From positions 1 to 15,578 of the forward strand of contig JAENRP010000307.1 of assembly GCA_024741835.1 (NCBI GenBank): a stretch of DNA of 15,578 bases, written 5' to 3'. A program made the position numbers and the translations under genes. Positions 1 through 10,645 of the stretch are shown piece after piece (within the stretch, counting starts at the first letter, position 1; the number at the start of each line of letters is the position of its first letter). The notes under the pieces were generated by a model. It worked only from the letters and a program-made list of their open reading frames with translations, ran no database searches and was not told the origin of the DNA. The DNA comes from Diplocarpon mali (Eukaryota > Ascomycota > Leotiomycetes > Helotiales > Drepanopezizaceae).

Positions 1-573
1 CGCAGATGATAAATCCAATGGGATCATCTGTAGGCCACGCGTTTGATTCTCCATCTGCCACGCTAATCGCTTATTCAAAGCTTCAACGTCTTCCTTATCG
101 GGGTCTTGATGCTGTGCGGCGACAGAAGTATCAAAAGAAGCTTCGGGTTGACAAATAGATGCAATATATGCTCCGCGAGCTCGTTGGGCCATGTATTCAG
201 CTTTTGAATCGATATGAGGAACGAGCTTAAGCTTCAGTCCTTGGCCTTTCTGAGTGAGAGTCATCGAGTGGTCGGTATTCAATTGAAGTGAGCAACCGTT
301 GAATTTCAAAGGGTTGTCTTCTGTCAGCTTTTCAATTGGTTTAGCTCGTAATTCTGCCTCCTGTAGCTTTTCGTTTTCGAGGATTGCAAACTCCTTGCTG
401 GCTAGTATGAATGTATCATCAGTTTGCATACCCACAAGGCCAAATGCTCCTGTATCTGCACTGATCAGTGTTGGTTTCACAAGTGTGCGCACTGAATTGA
501 TTCTTCTGATTCTTGTATTGTATTTTGTCGATGATCTCGAATACAGAAAGAGAGCGAGACTCGAGGTATATCC
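1..573 (-). mobile_element. Ty1/copia retrotransposon fragment, reverse transcriptase region (runs off left edge)
   Basis: Read on the minus strand, the frame is open without a stop from 573 to base 1 and continues past the window edge. From about 465 downward it resembles the reverse transcriptase part of fungal Ty1/copia polyproteins. Recognisable blocks are GAFGLVGMQTDDTFIL, which holds the DD pair that I take as the equivalent of the catalytic box, then LKFNGCSLQLN, LTQKGQGLKLKL, AQRARGAYIASICQPEASF, AAQHQDP and ALNKRLAWQMEN. In this class RT copies element RNA into DNA in the cytoplasmic particle. The residues from about 573 to 470 do not match what I know of the family, and a TAG at 574-576 closes the frame, so the element looks truncated at its upstream end. 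No gag, protease or integrase is visible in the window. Identification rests on remembered family patterns, not on a search. Confidence 0.8.
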
Positions 574-576
574 CTA

Positions 577-1492
577 CGCGCTAGCCTGCGCGCTAAGTCA
601 CGTGCCAATCGATTCCCTAGTCACCTGACCACCTCCATGCCACTTATTCCTACACTCAGATTATGCAGAACGTTTCGAAACTCGTGGCAGTAGGACTCGC
701 TCATCAGCCTCCGAGTACCATGTCCGACATCTCACGTAAGGAGTTCATCAGTGGACTTGAGAGTAAAGAACGAAGAATTGCTTGGTCACCTTGGAATTTA
801 ACTGGCTTGATTCTTCCTTGTCTTGAACTTCCACTGAACTATGAGTCTCTGTCTGCTGAGCCCTCGATTTTACCTTCCAGCATTTGTGCTCCCCTTTCAT
901 GTCTCGTGTAATACGGATCATTTTTGGCCTCCCTAGGAATACTACATGGCCAACGATATTCTGGTTGGCCAAATAGCCTGAAAACGATACTTAACAGTCC
1001 AAATGTTGGCACGCGGATTACATCTATGACACCTCGTCCCCTTGTTCATAGGATCACCCTGTAGATACATTTTACATAGAAGTCTGGTACAATTCAGAGG
1101 TACCTCGGAGTGTCCCTAACCGATTGTCTCGGCTTCTATGACTTATGTAGAGAAGTGGGGGTGATTCAGGTATACATAAGTATCATATCGTCCTTTTGTG
1201 GCGGGGCAGACTTTATAATATTATTACATTTTGACTGTCTTATCTTGTTCTATTTCGACTGTGAAATATCAATACCGGTATTGCACCTAAACCACAAGTC
1301 TCGTTTTTAAAGTTCAAAACTTGGAAGCATTGAAATTGTTGAAATTCTGATGACTCGCCTAGCCTTCACCTGAATTCCTAAGTGGTCGTAGAGATTACGC
1401 TTAGGTGGCATTTGATCTATCGTGCTCAAAGTAATTGTTAGCACTATCCAGCCCTATCGCCAACTGACTTCTTAGATCTGCTGACATTACCC
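577..1492. other. Unassigned interval between copia fragment and HET relic
   Basis: No gene can be supported. Short open frames on both strands (for example a minus-strand 74-codon frame at 748-972) show no motif I recognise. The stretch may hold more decayed transposon or the former promoter of the HET gene that starts near 1577. Confidence 0.5.
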
Positions 1493-2601
1493 TTGACGTG
1501 GACCGGATGTCTACAACAAACTTGCTTGTGTAGTTCTAACCTCAAGCACAGAAGTCTCTGGTCTCATGAGAATAAAATGAGAAACATACTTAGCGATTAC
1601 GTGCATAGTCCTTTGGACCCAGCAAAGAATCAAATCAGGACTCTGGAGCTGTATTCAGACGCAGAGGCTTGCCAAGTTCGAGGCAGATGGTTCGGCCACT
1701 CTTTTGATGAAGTTTCTATCTACGATGCTCTATCATCTACGTGGGCGACCGCAACTCTACAAAAGTGATCGAGCTTGATAGAGATGAGACCTTCCAAATA
1801 TTTGCCTCATTAGAGCAGAATCCACGGGATATCCAGACCGAGGACATATCTCTCGTGATTTGGGTAGATTAAATTTGCATTGATCAGCGCAACGCTCCAT
1901 AACGGAACGACCAGGTGACGATGATGAAAATCATTTACGAGAAATTCACTCTGGTTCATATATGGGTAGAAATGGATGTCTAAATTCCTGAACCGTTTCG
2001 AGAGAAGCTCGAAAAACTAAATCTAGGGAAAACCCCGGACGAAGGGGATAATTCTACATATTGGGATTCTCTAGTGCATCTGTTTGACCAGCGGTACTGG
2101 AGTCGAGTCTGGATTCACCAGGACGTAGCATGTGCCCCTGAGCTTCAGTTACATTGTCGCCGCAAGACCGATCCAGATCTTGGACTACGGACATGCAAGT
2201 GAAATGACTGATAGTTTGAATGCAAGTGATGCGAGGCTCAAATGAGTGCCTCTGTACAAGGTAATCGGCAAAATCAAAGACTTATTGTTACTCGAGCTTC
2301 GCTACATACGAGTGGTGCAAACTCGGTATCTCGAGCACCCAATTGAACGTGAATATCGCAGTCACTTACTCAGCTTGCTGAACAGCACTCGTCAGCTAGG
2401 CAGCCAAATTCAAAGGGATTCGGCTTACGGGATCATGCACCTTGTGCAGGATTTTAGGTATGGTACTATTGAGGTGGGCTATGAGCTATCTGCTAGAGGG
2501 GTTTATTGCTCGGTTTCAAAAAACTTCGTGGAGAATTACGAACGGTACTGGCCACCGGGCCGCCTTGCGTTCTTATGTTGTAGAGACCTAGAAGAAGAGT
2601 A

Positions 2602-2695
2602 GTCACGTGATTGTCATGTGACAGTCGAGGAGTCACGGGATAGAGAGTCGAAGGAGGAGTCACGTGATATAAGTCACGTGACAAAGTCATATGAT
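2602..2695 (+). repeat. Cluster of six GTCACGTGAC-like palindromic boxes
   Basis: Boxes lie at 2602-2611 (GTCACGTGAT), 2613-2622 (GTCATGTGAC), 2632-2641 (GTCACGGGAT), 2659-2668 (GTCACGTGAT), 2673-2682 (GTCACGTGAC) and 2686-2695 (GTCATATGAT). CACGTG is the core bound by basic helix-loop-helix factors of the Cbf1/Pho4 type. Such clusters ahead of a TATA box fit the U3 promoter part of an LTR. Three copies differ from the perfect palindrome by one or two bases. Confidence 0.6.
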
Positions 2696-2925
2696 CGGCT
2701 AAGGGTCGAAGGGGGTATAAATAGGACTACTATTGTACTTAGAGACAGCGCGCAATGCCAACTACCTATTCTACCCCCAACTAGTGAATTGTCCTAGTTC
2801 TTTATCTTTGGAGAGCCCGCTTATGATGCTTCCTCCCTTTGTTCTATAGCCTTCACGTAGGCCTATTTATTCTTGTGTTGTCTCCCCTCAGTCCTTTAAT
2901 GTTTGGTCGCATCTGAAAGCCTACA
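2612..2925 (+). mobile_element. Probable solo LTR inside the HET relic (ends approximate)
   Basis: HET-like coding sequence stops at about 2602 and resumes at about 2929, so the intervening ~330 bp looks inserted. It has LTR-like features: a candidate 5' TGT at 2612 and 3' ACA at 2925, a cluster of CACGTG-type boxes upstream, a TATAAATAG at 2716-2724, and a pyrimidine-rich downstream part. No internal coding region is present, which fits a solo LTR left by recombination between two LTRs. I could not find a clean target-site duplication: GTGAT before the candidate start and ATTGA after the candidate end do not match. The true ends may be a few bases off or mutated. The orientation is inferred from the box-then-TATA order. 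The element family is not identified, and a link to the copia fragment at the left edge is only a guess. Confidence 0.55.
2716..2724 (+). promoter_or_regulatory. TATA box of the LTR-like insertion
   Basis: TATAAATAG stands 20 bases after the last CACGTG-type box. Box cluster, TATA and transcribed part in this order is the usual layout of an LTR promoter. Nothing intact lies downstream on the plus strand. Confidence 0.45.
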
Positions 2926-3658
2926 ATTGATGCATGGACTCCAATCTTAGTGCCCGAAATGGAACAGCTAGAATCCCGCAAGTATTGTCCTAGATATGAG
3001 GATCTCGGACGAAGACCCCCCGTTAATTTCTGCGACAGGGATGATCAAAGGCTGAAAGCCATGATTTTCGCTTGATGGCAGAGTCCCACACGCACGGGGC
3101 TTTTGCCTCGAAACAATCTCTGATGTGTGCCTCGATAGTATGCCAGATCCCATCGAGGAAGCCCTTCCGATATCCGATTTCCTTTACGCTTGCGTGACTA
3201 TGATGATAAGTGACGATGACCAACCCCTCGCCGAAAAGGATACCAACAACTTCTGTCTGCCACTACTCTGATCTCTGATAGCTAGCCAAGAGTTTGCAGA
3301 AGCTGACATGGCTTCGGCGGATTTAATTAAGCTCTCGATAGATCCCTTGATGTCTGCAATATCTCTAGACAGTGCTCGGCCATTGCTATCAAAAGACTTA
3401 CTTGAGCTGCTGAGCAGCATGGCATTAGCAGGAAATGATGGTACACCATTCAGAAGAGACGGTGGAAGCATTGGACTCATTCCAGAAGAAGCACTATTCT
3501 CTGACCAAGTCTGGATCCTATTTGAGTGCCCTGTGCCTGTTGTAATGCGGCCGATAGCCGATTTCTACGAGGTTGTTGGTGTCGCGTACGTCGATGGTTT
3601 CATGCATGGGAGTCGTGCTTGGACATTCGACATTCCTTATGATGTTGACATAAAATAA

Positions 3659-5326
3659 AAGCACAGGGGCTATGAAGTTCCTAACAGTCCATATCAAGTA
3701 GAGGCTATCAAATCAACATGAAAGCGAGTGTGCGAACATAGTAGAGTGTTCGCCATCACCACACCTTTCAAATACAGTGTCATTGTCTACAAATTTATTA
3801 TCTTTGGTTTTAATTTACCTAGTCTTTAGCTATAATAGAATATGGTACATTTATTAGATTAAGTTTATCGTTTCTTTTTAATAAAATGGCGCCAAATTAA
3901 TGCTCGAGTCTGGACGTGACTCGCGAGCAACTTATTTCTTCTACATTATTCTACTTTCAGAGGACAGATCCCGATAGCGACTGCTTCATACAGCATCCCC
4001 ACTGTACCGAGAAGCCAGCGCGTACGAATATTAAGGTAACAGCTCCTAATTATTCTTCTTATTTTGCGCATAATTATTGGAGCTTGTGCTATGCTCCCAG
4101 AATCCACCCCTAACCCTCCCAGGAAAAAACGCGATGCAGTACTTGAGCAACATGTATGAACCGACACCCGTATTTCGATCACAAAGCTAATAGTTGTTCG
4201 AAAGCCAATGATTATGTTATAATTAAATTTATGCTACGCTTGAAACCTATTTCATCATTCCTCGGATTGGGACTACCATCTTGAATACTTAGGGGCAAAA
4301 GGGGAATGTGCCACTAGGAACATTGAGTACAACATCTTATAGGTCTCAATATAGATAAAGAATATATGGCATGATAGTGAAACTTTGATGCTGAGAACGC
4401 GAGCAAGTTTCCTTTAGAAGAGGATGGATCCTAGAAAAAACTTGGTCTTGGACCAGCTAGTCTAGTGGGTTGTCCGGTTTTCTACCTACCCGTAGGCAGC
4501 TACTGATTAATTAAATGCTCTTGGCTTGTCTAGTGTCTATATTTCTTTCAATCGGCATTTATAGGTTCTCTTGGTATGATCAAATCTGAAATCTGAACAG
4601 AGAAGGACGATTTGTAAAAAAGCTAGGTTGAAACTTCGCTTAATTCGACGCGCTTTCCTACTGGCGAGCTTAGCGAAGCTTCGGAAAGTAAACAAATCAC
4701 CTTCTAATCATCGATCTTACGCCGCAGTCGTCAGCTTGAGCGGTGTGATATAGGAATAAATAATTTGAGCTAGTGCTACAGGAGGATCTTTCTCCTGAGA
4801 AGATTTAACAAAAGCTGCCAGAGCTAGGGCAGCACAGATTAAAGTTGGTGTTTCGTCTCGAAAAACGGGACTCAACGCGTGGAACGGTAACCCCATCCTG
4901 AAAAATCTCCGTGCTTAAAATGTTGAGCTGTTTACTCGTACGGCATAGTTTATTGGAATTTCGAGTCTGGGTCACTTAGTCGGCTAGCCTTGAGAGCTGG
5001 CTTTTTGTTGGTAACCATTTTTTCAGGTACGTAAATAAGCTCATACAACTGACAAAGTAGTTGGGAATGTTCATACGACAACAAGTCAAATTCCTCTGGC
5101 ACATTGAGTTTTGATGTTATTTAGTTAGAAAAGGTACGCAATTCGAGCTAGCCCTGATGTGAAAGTTGGCCCAAGTATTGTTCCACATGATCGATGGGGT
5201 AACCGTGGCCGGTGAGTTGCGTGCCACTTGTGCATCACATTCAGCTGAGTTACCAGTCTGCTTACTGAGGTTGGTCTTTTTATCCAAGGGCAACTCTTGT
5301 TTTCACAGCTGAACCTACATTGCTAA
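3659..5326. other. AT-rich interval without recognisable gene
   Basis: No coding region can be supported on either strand. The short frames at 3916-4113 (plus) and 3946-4182 (minus) overlap each other and show no known motif. Runs of A/T and frequent stops in all frames suggest decayed, possibly mutated repeat DNA. The last few hundred bases may include the former promoter of the APH-like relic. Confidence 0.55.
4653..4688. repeat. Imperfect inverted repeat (hairpin)
   Basis: CTTTCC at 4653-4658 pairs with GGAAAG at 4683-4688, and inside it AGCTT (4667-4671) pairs with AAGCT (4676-4680) around a 4-base loop. It could be a remnant end of a small DNA transposon. No second copy was seen in the window. 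Confidence 0.35.
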
Positions 5327-5338
5327 GTGCAACGTACT

Positions 5339-7031
5339 ATGCCTACGACCATCGAGTTAGATAAGCGGAAGCCCACCACCTCCGAGTCAGCATTGAATAA
5401 AGGTCCAAATATCATCAGCGAAGCAGCGTATCGTGAAGTACCTAAGGTGCTCTATAAGTCACTATGCGAGCAGAGAGAAACCATCCAGGCAATTGTCAAG
5501 CACCACTCAAGGCTCAGCGATCGTAACACCTGCATCGTCCTTTCAAGAGCTAGATGGATCAATGGCAATTTTGATGCCTGCATACCTATCGAGATATAAT
5601 CGGCTCAAAGCGAGAAGAAGCTCATGTTCCGATGTCCTTTGACACACTAGCTCGCTAAAGCCTCGTACCCTGGCACAATCGATGAGAAACTGAGCTCTGA
5701 GATGGGGACGTACGCCTGGATGCAGCATTATTGCCTCGATGTCCGCATACCATACCTATACGGCTTCGGCTTTTCTGACCATCCCCATGTAAGCTGCTAT
5801 GCCTGCCCCTCGGCTGCTTCCGTCCAGAGTATGCGGCGTGTACACTTCGTCCATGAAGATCAAAAACCTTTCTATATCCGCTTTTGCCGAATGCTCCAAC
5901 GGCGCCTAGGCACTCTTTTCGACCTCATACACTCTGCTAATATAGTTCTTATGATACAAGTCAACGACCCTCTAATCTATATATGATACTAGAGTATATT
6001 AACTTTGATACGGGCCAGATGCGCTCAGTTACTCAGCAGAAGTATCGGGCTGATATATCTCGCAGGCAGACGCTGTTTTAAGGTATAGCTGGCATCATGC
6101 TCTCCTCCGCCAAGGTTCCTCAGTCTCGAGTTGAAATTTTCCGATCGAATGCTAATGGGACGATATGGTTGGCTAATCGACCGCTGCCTTGCGCTGCGAT
6201 TATCTTGGAGAACGCTGGTGCACCGAGAGCGATCCCGAGGAACGAAACATACACATATTCTAAGCCTTTTATCGCATATATGCTCAATTTTCTTGAAAAC
6301 AGCTATCTTAGCAACCCAAACGCGATCCATGGCGATGATGACGGCCGCGGTCAAACGGTGGCTTAGGGATTGCTTAGGATGCTATCACATCATTGCATGA
6401 TTGGGAACGTCGCAGTGGACCATACCTCGTCCAATTTACTTAATTTCATCAAAGCAATATATTTGTTGACGCATAGTAGAATATTACTTGCGTATTAGAT
6501 CTTGAGTGGGTGTGCGCTTTACCTGCAGAGATGCCTGCTGTATCCTATTATTGGGTCAGAGTTTTTATCTACCTTTGCAAGGCTGTCTTGTGAGCCTTAA
6601 GTCACAATATCCTCTTCAAATGTGCTTTTTGGCCCCTAGTCATTTTGAACCCTTGGTGGAATTGCTGAAAGAAGCAGTATTAATCCTGAGGTTTTCCCTC
6701 CAGGATTTCTGGAGATGGGATTGGTCGAGTTTTGGAGAACCTCCCTAAATTTGAAGCCTTTCAGCGAGAATTCATGGAAATAATTGAAGCAAAAGAGGTC
6801 CGCATGATCTCGAAGCAGATGCCTCTGCTGGCCAGCTTCATGAAATGGAGCTGGGAGACTGGCGGAGTATGGTTTTGGTACTCTCTCTCATCGACGAATG
6901 CCGTTTATTCTCTCATTCATAGAGATATAAGCCCAATATTCTCGAGAAGCCCTATCAAAGACGAGGAGATCCTATGTTAATATTGGCGTCAAGGTTTTGC
7001 TGAGGTCATCGAGAAGAAGGTAAATGACTAA
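5339..7031 (+). pseudogene. APH/protein-kinase-like phosphotransferase gene relic
   Basis: The plus strand carries pieces, in order, of the large fungal family with aminoglycoside-phosphotransferase/kinase-like fold, whose substrates are mostly unknown. ATG 5339 is the likely old start. Frame 2 gives NTCIVLSRARWINGNFDACI, YPGTIDEKLSSEMGTYAWMQ and VRIPYLYGFGFSDH, matching the family's N-lobe blocks. After a frameshift near 5940-5965, frame 1 gives MILEYINFDTGQM, LF-stop-GIAGIMLS, WLANRPLPC, IPRNETYTYSKPF and NPNAIHGDDDGRGQ. After a shift near 6366-6402, frame 3 gives WERRSGPYLVQFT-stop-FHQSNIFVDA and ITCVLDLEWVCALPAEM, the catalytic-loop and metal-binding region. Frame 3 later gives FQREFMEIIEA, SWETGGVWFWYSLSSTNA and FAEVIEKKVND. 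In-frame stops include 5597, 5648, 6079, 6364, 6441, 6474, 6477, 6591 and 6978. The piece at about 6550-6730 does not match well and may contain extra sequence. It is dead as it stands. Confidence 0.75.
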
Positions 7032-8460
7032 GGATCCAGAAGCCTTATTTGATACAAAGAATGAGAACTCTGATAACTAGGATTCGGACTGCATGATAAC
7101 GAAGCTTACTTTCCACGTTCCTATTCTTCGGCTCCTTTCTCCCTGACCTCCTGCTGCTCCTTTTCATGCTTTTTGATTTTCTCATCTCTCTATCCTGCTG
7201 GGTGATTTTCCTAGATGACTTTAAAAGTTCGTATTCTTTGATCGATTTCAGAAAAGATATCAGCATAGATGTTACCCATATTTTGGTCGTCGTAGTTCTA
7301 AAGCCTCTGCCCCTTGTGAAGTATGAATCCACCGGGTTCTATCATCAGCCATGACTAAGAATGATCGAGAGACATAAAATAAGATTTCGTTTGGGAATTG
7401 AGGCTACTAGAGGCTATTTTAAAGGCACCTAAGCGTTAGGAGAGGGCGTGTTTAAATAGTTCTACAAATATTAGTAGACTTCTTGCTGTGGTATTCTCTC
7501 TTAACTAAGCTATCGCAAGGTCGAAAAGAGGACTGGGGCAATGGCCGGGGGGGCTCTACCAATTTCAGAATATGTTATACGACGAATAGCTGCTACTCTT
7601 CATGTGGCCCTCAGCACCGGGAAGAAGCTCCTACATATACATACCCCCGTACCCTGGCTTGTCAGCCTAGCAAGCACCAGGCAGGCAGGTGTATGTACGA
7701 AGGTACACCGAGCAAATATTCTGGTCCATTGAATGCGAAGGGGTGGGATCATTCAACCTAATAGGCGTAAGAAGTACTGCATCCAACACTTGTATTGCAT
7801 CGGGATTTGTAAAGAGATGGATATAGATAAATGTTCATAATTAGTAAACTTTCTCCCAAGTTAATGACCAAGAATAGGATTGCAATATTGGATCGGGAAT
7901 TCAAGCAATAAATATGAAAAGAAAACTGTGTATAGAATTGACTAAATATTATAGTCGCATGATGGTATTGAAGCATTTTTGCAAGTACGACATAAAAAGC
8001 GTCCTATTTCCGCCCCCCTCTCCACATACCTTACAGCATTTTCACCCTTACTGACAGCGTAAGATCTGGTATAGAAAGAGGGTTTCGCGCGTGGGAATTG
8101 GTGATACTATAAATGTTCGCAGGAAATCGCGGGAGATGCTTAGTACCTGTCGAGCAACTTAAAGCAACCTTTAATACAATTTTGCAATACAGTTTTGGCA
8201 AAATAATACTTTAACCTGCTGAAGAGAACTTGCACTTGCAAGATGATTACACATATCAATGTACTATAACTTATGTAGCAAAGTTGTATAATTTGTACTA
8301 CAGATTCTCTAGCTTTCGCCGAAACCATATGACGCATTTTACCAAAAGATTTTATTAAAGTGGCAAGCCTCCTTATATCATTTGTAATATTGTAAGGCCT
8401 TAAGAGTATGGCTTATAAGCTTCATATTGAAATATCGGTACCAGAATCTTACATACTGAT
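7032..8460. other. Unassigned AT-rich interval
   Basis: No gene is supportable. A minus-strand frame at 7045-7332 is lysine/arginine-rich, and a neighbouring minus frame over 7110-7210 reads like a short charged coiled coil (ERDEKIKKHEKEQQEVREK), but stops interrupt it. It could be a gene remnant or chance. The frames at 7483-7761 have no recognisable domain. A short inverted repeat (GGTGTA and TACACC) lies at about 7688-7710. Confidence 0.45.
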
Positions 8461-10645
8461 GTGAAAATAGTCAGATTTTTCGTGCGAAATAATTTTACAG
8501 CGCTTATATTTGACATAATATTAAACGCCAAAGGGGAGACGGCGACTCAAAACCTATACACGGTGTCTTCTATCGATCAGCAGATTCTTTTAAAGAGTCT
8601 GCCAAGCCTAGATCAAGTGCTTTCGACTACGATCTACCAGATACTGATTGAGATAAAGCTAGAATATTTCGAGAGCTTTGAATGGAAATTGTTTTACTAT
8701 ATCTTTTATAGATACCCCCTAATTTTGGCCTCTACTTACGAACTTCTGGATTATGTAGATATACACCTATAGTAAAAGAAAATAATAAGAATACAAAGAC
8801 TACAAGGCTGGTTAAAGTGTGTTAAGGAACGGAAGAGGGAAAGGATGAACTTTAAAGCCTCATAGCCTTGAAGATCTTCTTTAAAGATTATATTCAAGAT
8901 TTTTGAAAGCTAAAGCTCATAAGTTTACGAGTAATAGCTACTTATAACTAGTAAGATGCTCAATATAATTAAGTAAATAGTCGAATCAGCAAAGAGGGCT
9001 TATCCTAATCTAAAGAACCTGAGGCAACTCTGTTTATCAAGTACTTTTTTAAAGAATCTAATCGCCTGAGACATGATGAGAAGAAGTATTGAAGAAGTAC
9101 CAGCTAGTGTGTAAGTTAGGCTCTGATTGAAGAAATCAAGGTCTTTTATAAATATAATCGACTAAATACTGAATTCGAGGAGTTATCATAATAGTTTCTT
9201 ATTATAATTAATCCATTTCTAGCGTTCTTAACTTATGCTATATAGTTTAGAGCTAATAAAGTGAATTAAAATGAGAAAACAATCTGTCTGCTATATACAG
9301 CTTACCTTGGATTTCAGGACCCGCAGATGCACCTGGGATATTCTCTACAGCATAATACGTATAATACGTAGCATATATATCCAGCAATAAACTAACCAGA
9401 AGCCTTTAAAATCAGCCTGCGAGTTTAAGTGGGATGCAAAAACAGGTTGCCTCTATAAAAATACAGCTCGGCTCAAGCCGCGTTCGATAACTCCAAGCTG
9501 CTCTCTCGTTCGGTCTCGCGATATAGTTCCGACAGTATCATACCACTACTGAGCTCCGAAAAACTTGACGCCACAGAAGAAACATGATTCAGAACGAGGT
9601 GCGCCAAACTAGAGGTGCTAGACCCGCTACCACCATACATAGCCGGGGCAGCTCTTCCCGAACAGAACTTTCAGCGCGCAGGTTCAGCGCAAGGTCTGTC
9701 TTCGTGTATGGTCAAGTAGAGTCCAGCTTTCTTTTGTAGGATACAAGTTATTTCTGAACATCTAGGTATGAGATGGGATGAATGTAAGAGTAAGGACATA
9801 TGTGAATGTATAATGATGTACAGGTAAACATTGGTATATGCAAAGGACTGGACTGGCATGGCGTTGACATTGACATCTACTTATAAGTAAATAATTACTA
9901 GTATTAGTATTACATTTATAGCCCTTCTTCCCTTCCCTTTGCTCTAATTTGCTCTACTTTGCTTCCCTTTCCCTCTCCCTACCTTCACGTAACTGATCTT
10001 ATCTTCCCTCACTGTTATTTCACAATTCTACCTTGACTTTCCCTACCCATGTGCTCTACTGCCTATGGCTCCCTTCCCCTTTCCCTTCCAACTCCCAACT
10101 TGTGCATCGACTATCAACTTCTTAACCTAGCCCTCTCCGGTAGATCTAGTGATATTCATAGTCCCAAAATCCATAACTCCCAACCTGCGTTACAGTCTCA
10201 GAATCTACAATCCCAAACTCTACATCTCAAACCTTATAAGCTCTAAACCTAAGCTGAACCTTAACCTAACCTTAAGATCCATAAACCCAGACTCCAAAGG
10301 GTCAAAACTGAATCTAGCTGTTAGACTCTCACATTTAAGGTTACCAACAAGATCGCTTTCCAGATTAGCATCCCTTCTTTCTCCATTTTCTCAATATAAA
10401 CCTAGCCCAAGAGAAAGAGGAAACTTCCCAAGAATGTTTCAGGGAGCCGCAATCATCTCTCATTCATTGATCTAATCAGGCCTCCTAACATCCGTGCTTT
10501 CAGCATCAGAATCTATTCGAGCCTCGCTCTCTACCAACACCAAATCCAACACGAACCAAAACCATCCACAACCCCGTCCCCCCTAATCCCCAAGGCTCCA
10601 GGAAAGGGCTAGCCAAGCGGGGAGAAGATTGCAGCTAGCAAACGT
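8461..10645. other. Unassigned AT-rich then pyrimidine-rich interval
   Basis: The 103-codon frame at 8461-8772 begins with GTG, is AT-rich and resembles no family I know. From about 8780 to 9290 stops are dense in every frame. About 9410-9720 is less AT-rich but has no open frame longer than about 60 codons with a known motif. From about 9915 to 10110 the plus strand is strongly pyrimidine-rich (CCCTT, CTCTACTTTG and similar). Around 10240-10280 there are CCTTAACCTAACC-like strings that are not true telomeric TTAGGG repeats. Confidence 0.5.

Larger units (their letters stand above)
1577..3658 (+). pseudogene. HET-domain (heterokaryon incompatibility) gene relic, split by an LTR-like insertion
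   Basis: HET-domain proteins act in fungal non-self recognition and trigger cell death after fusion of unlike hyphae. The probable original start is ATG 1577. Frame 2 gives SPLDPAKNQIRTLELYSD and IYDALSSTW, typical HET N-terminal blocks. A one-base shift near 1760 moves to frame 1, which carries VIELDRDETF, IWVD-stop-ICIDQRNAP, RNDQVTMM and YWSRVWIHQDVACAPELQLH, matching the core HET motifs. A second shift near 2175 returns to frame 2 with LDYGHASEMTDSLNASDARL and, after a stop, YGIMHLVQDF and GTIEVGYELSARGVYCSVSK, ending at CCRDLEEE. Homology resumes at about 2929 (CPKWNS, NPASIVLDM, RGFCLETISDVC) and ends with YEVVGVAYVDGFMHG before the TAA at 3656. In-frame stops lie at 1870, 1900, 1981, 2243, 2948, 2969, 3053, 3062 and 3269. 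Several would arise from CAA, CGA or TGG by C-to-T change on one strand, as in repeat-induced point mutation. It cannot code for a working protein. Confidence 0.85.

Noticed and set aside
3023..3480. Minus-strand ORFs across the 3' half of the HET relic
   Set aside because: They are antisense shadows; the plus strand carries the HET-like sequence.
6025..6354. Minus-strand 109-codon ORF
   Set aside because: It is antisense to the best-conserved middle part of the APH-like relic and shows no family resemblance itself.
7688..7710. GGTGTA...TACACC inverted repeat as a transposon end
   Set aside because: Only six paired bases and no second copy in the window; too short to support.
8461..8772. 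Plus-strand 103-codon ORF
   Set aside because: It starts with GTG, has AT-rich low-complexity composition and no recognisable domain; kept only as part of the unassigned interval.
10240..10280. CCTTAACCTAACC-like strings as telomeric repeat
   Set aside because: The units do not match the fungal telomere repeat TTAGGG/CCCTAA in a regular array.
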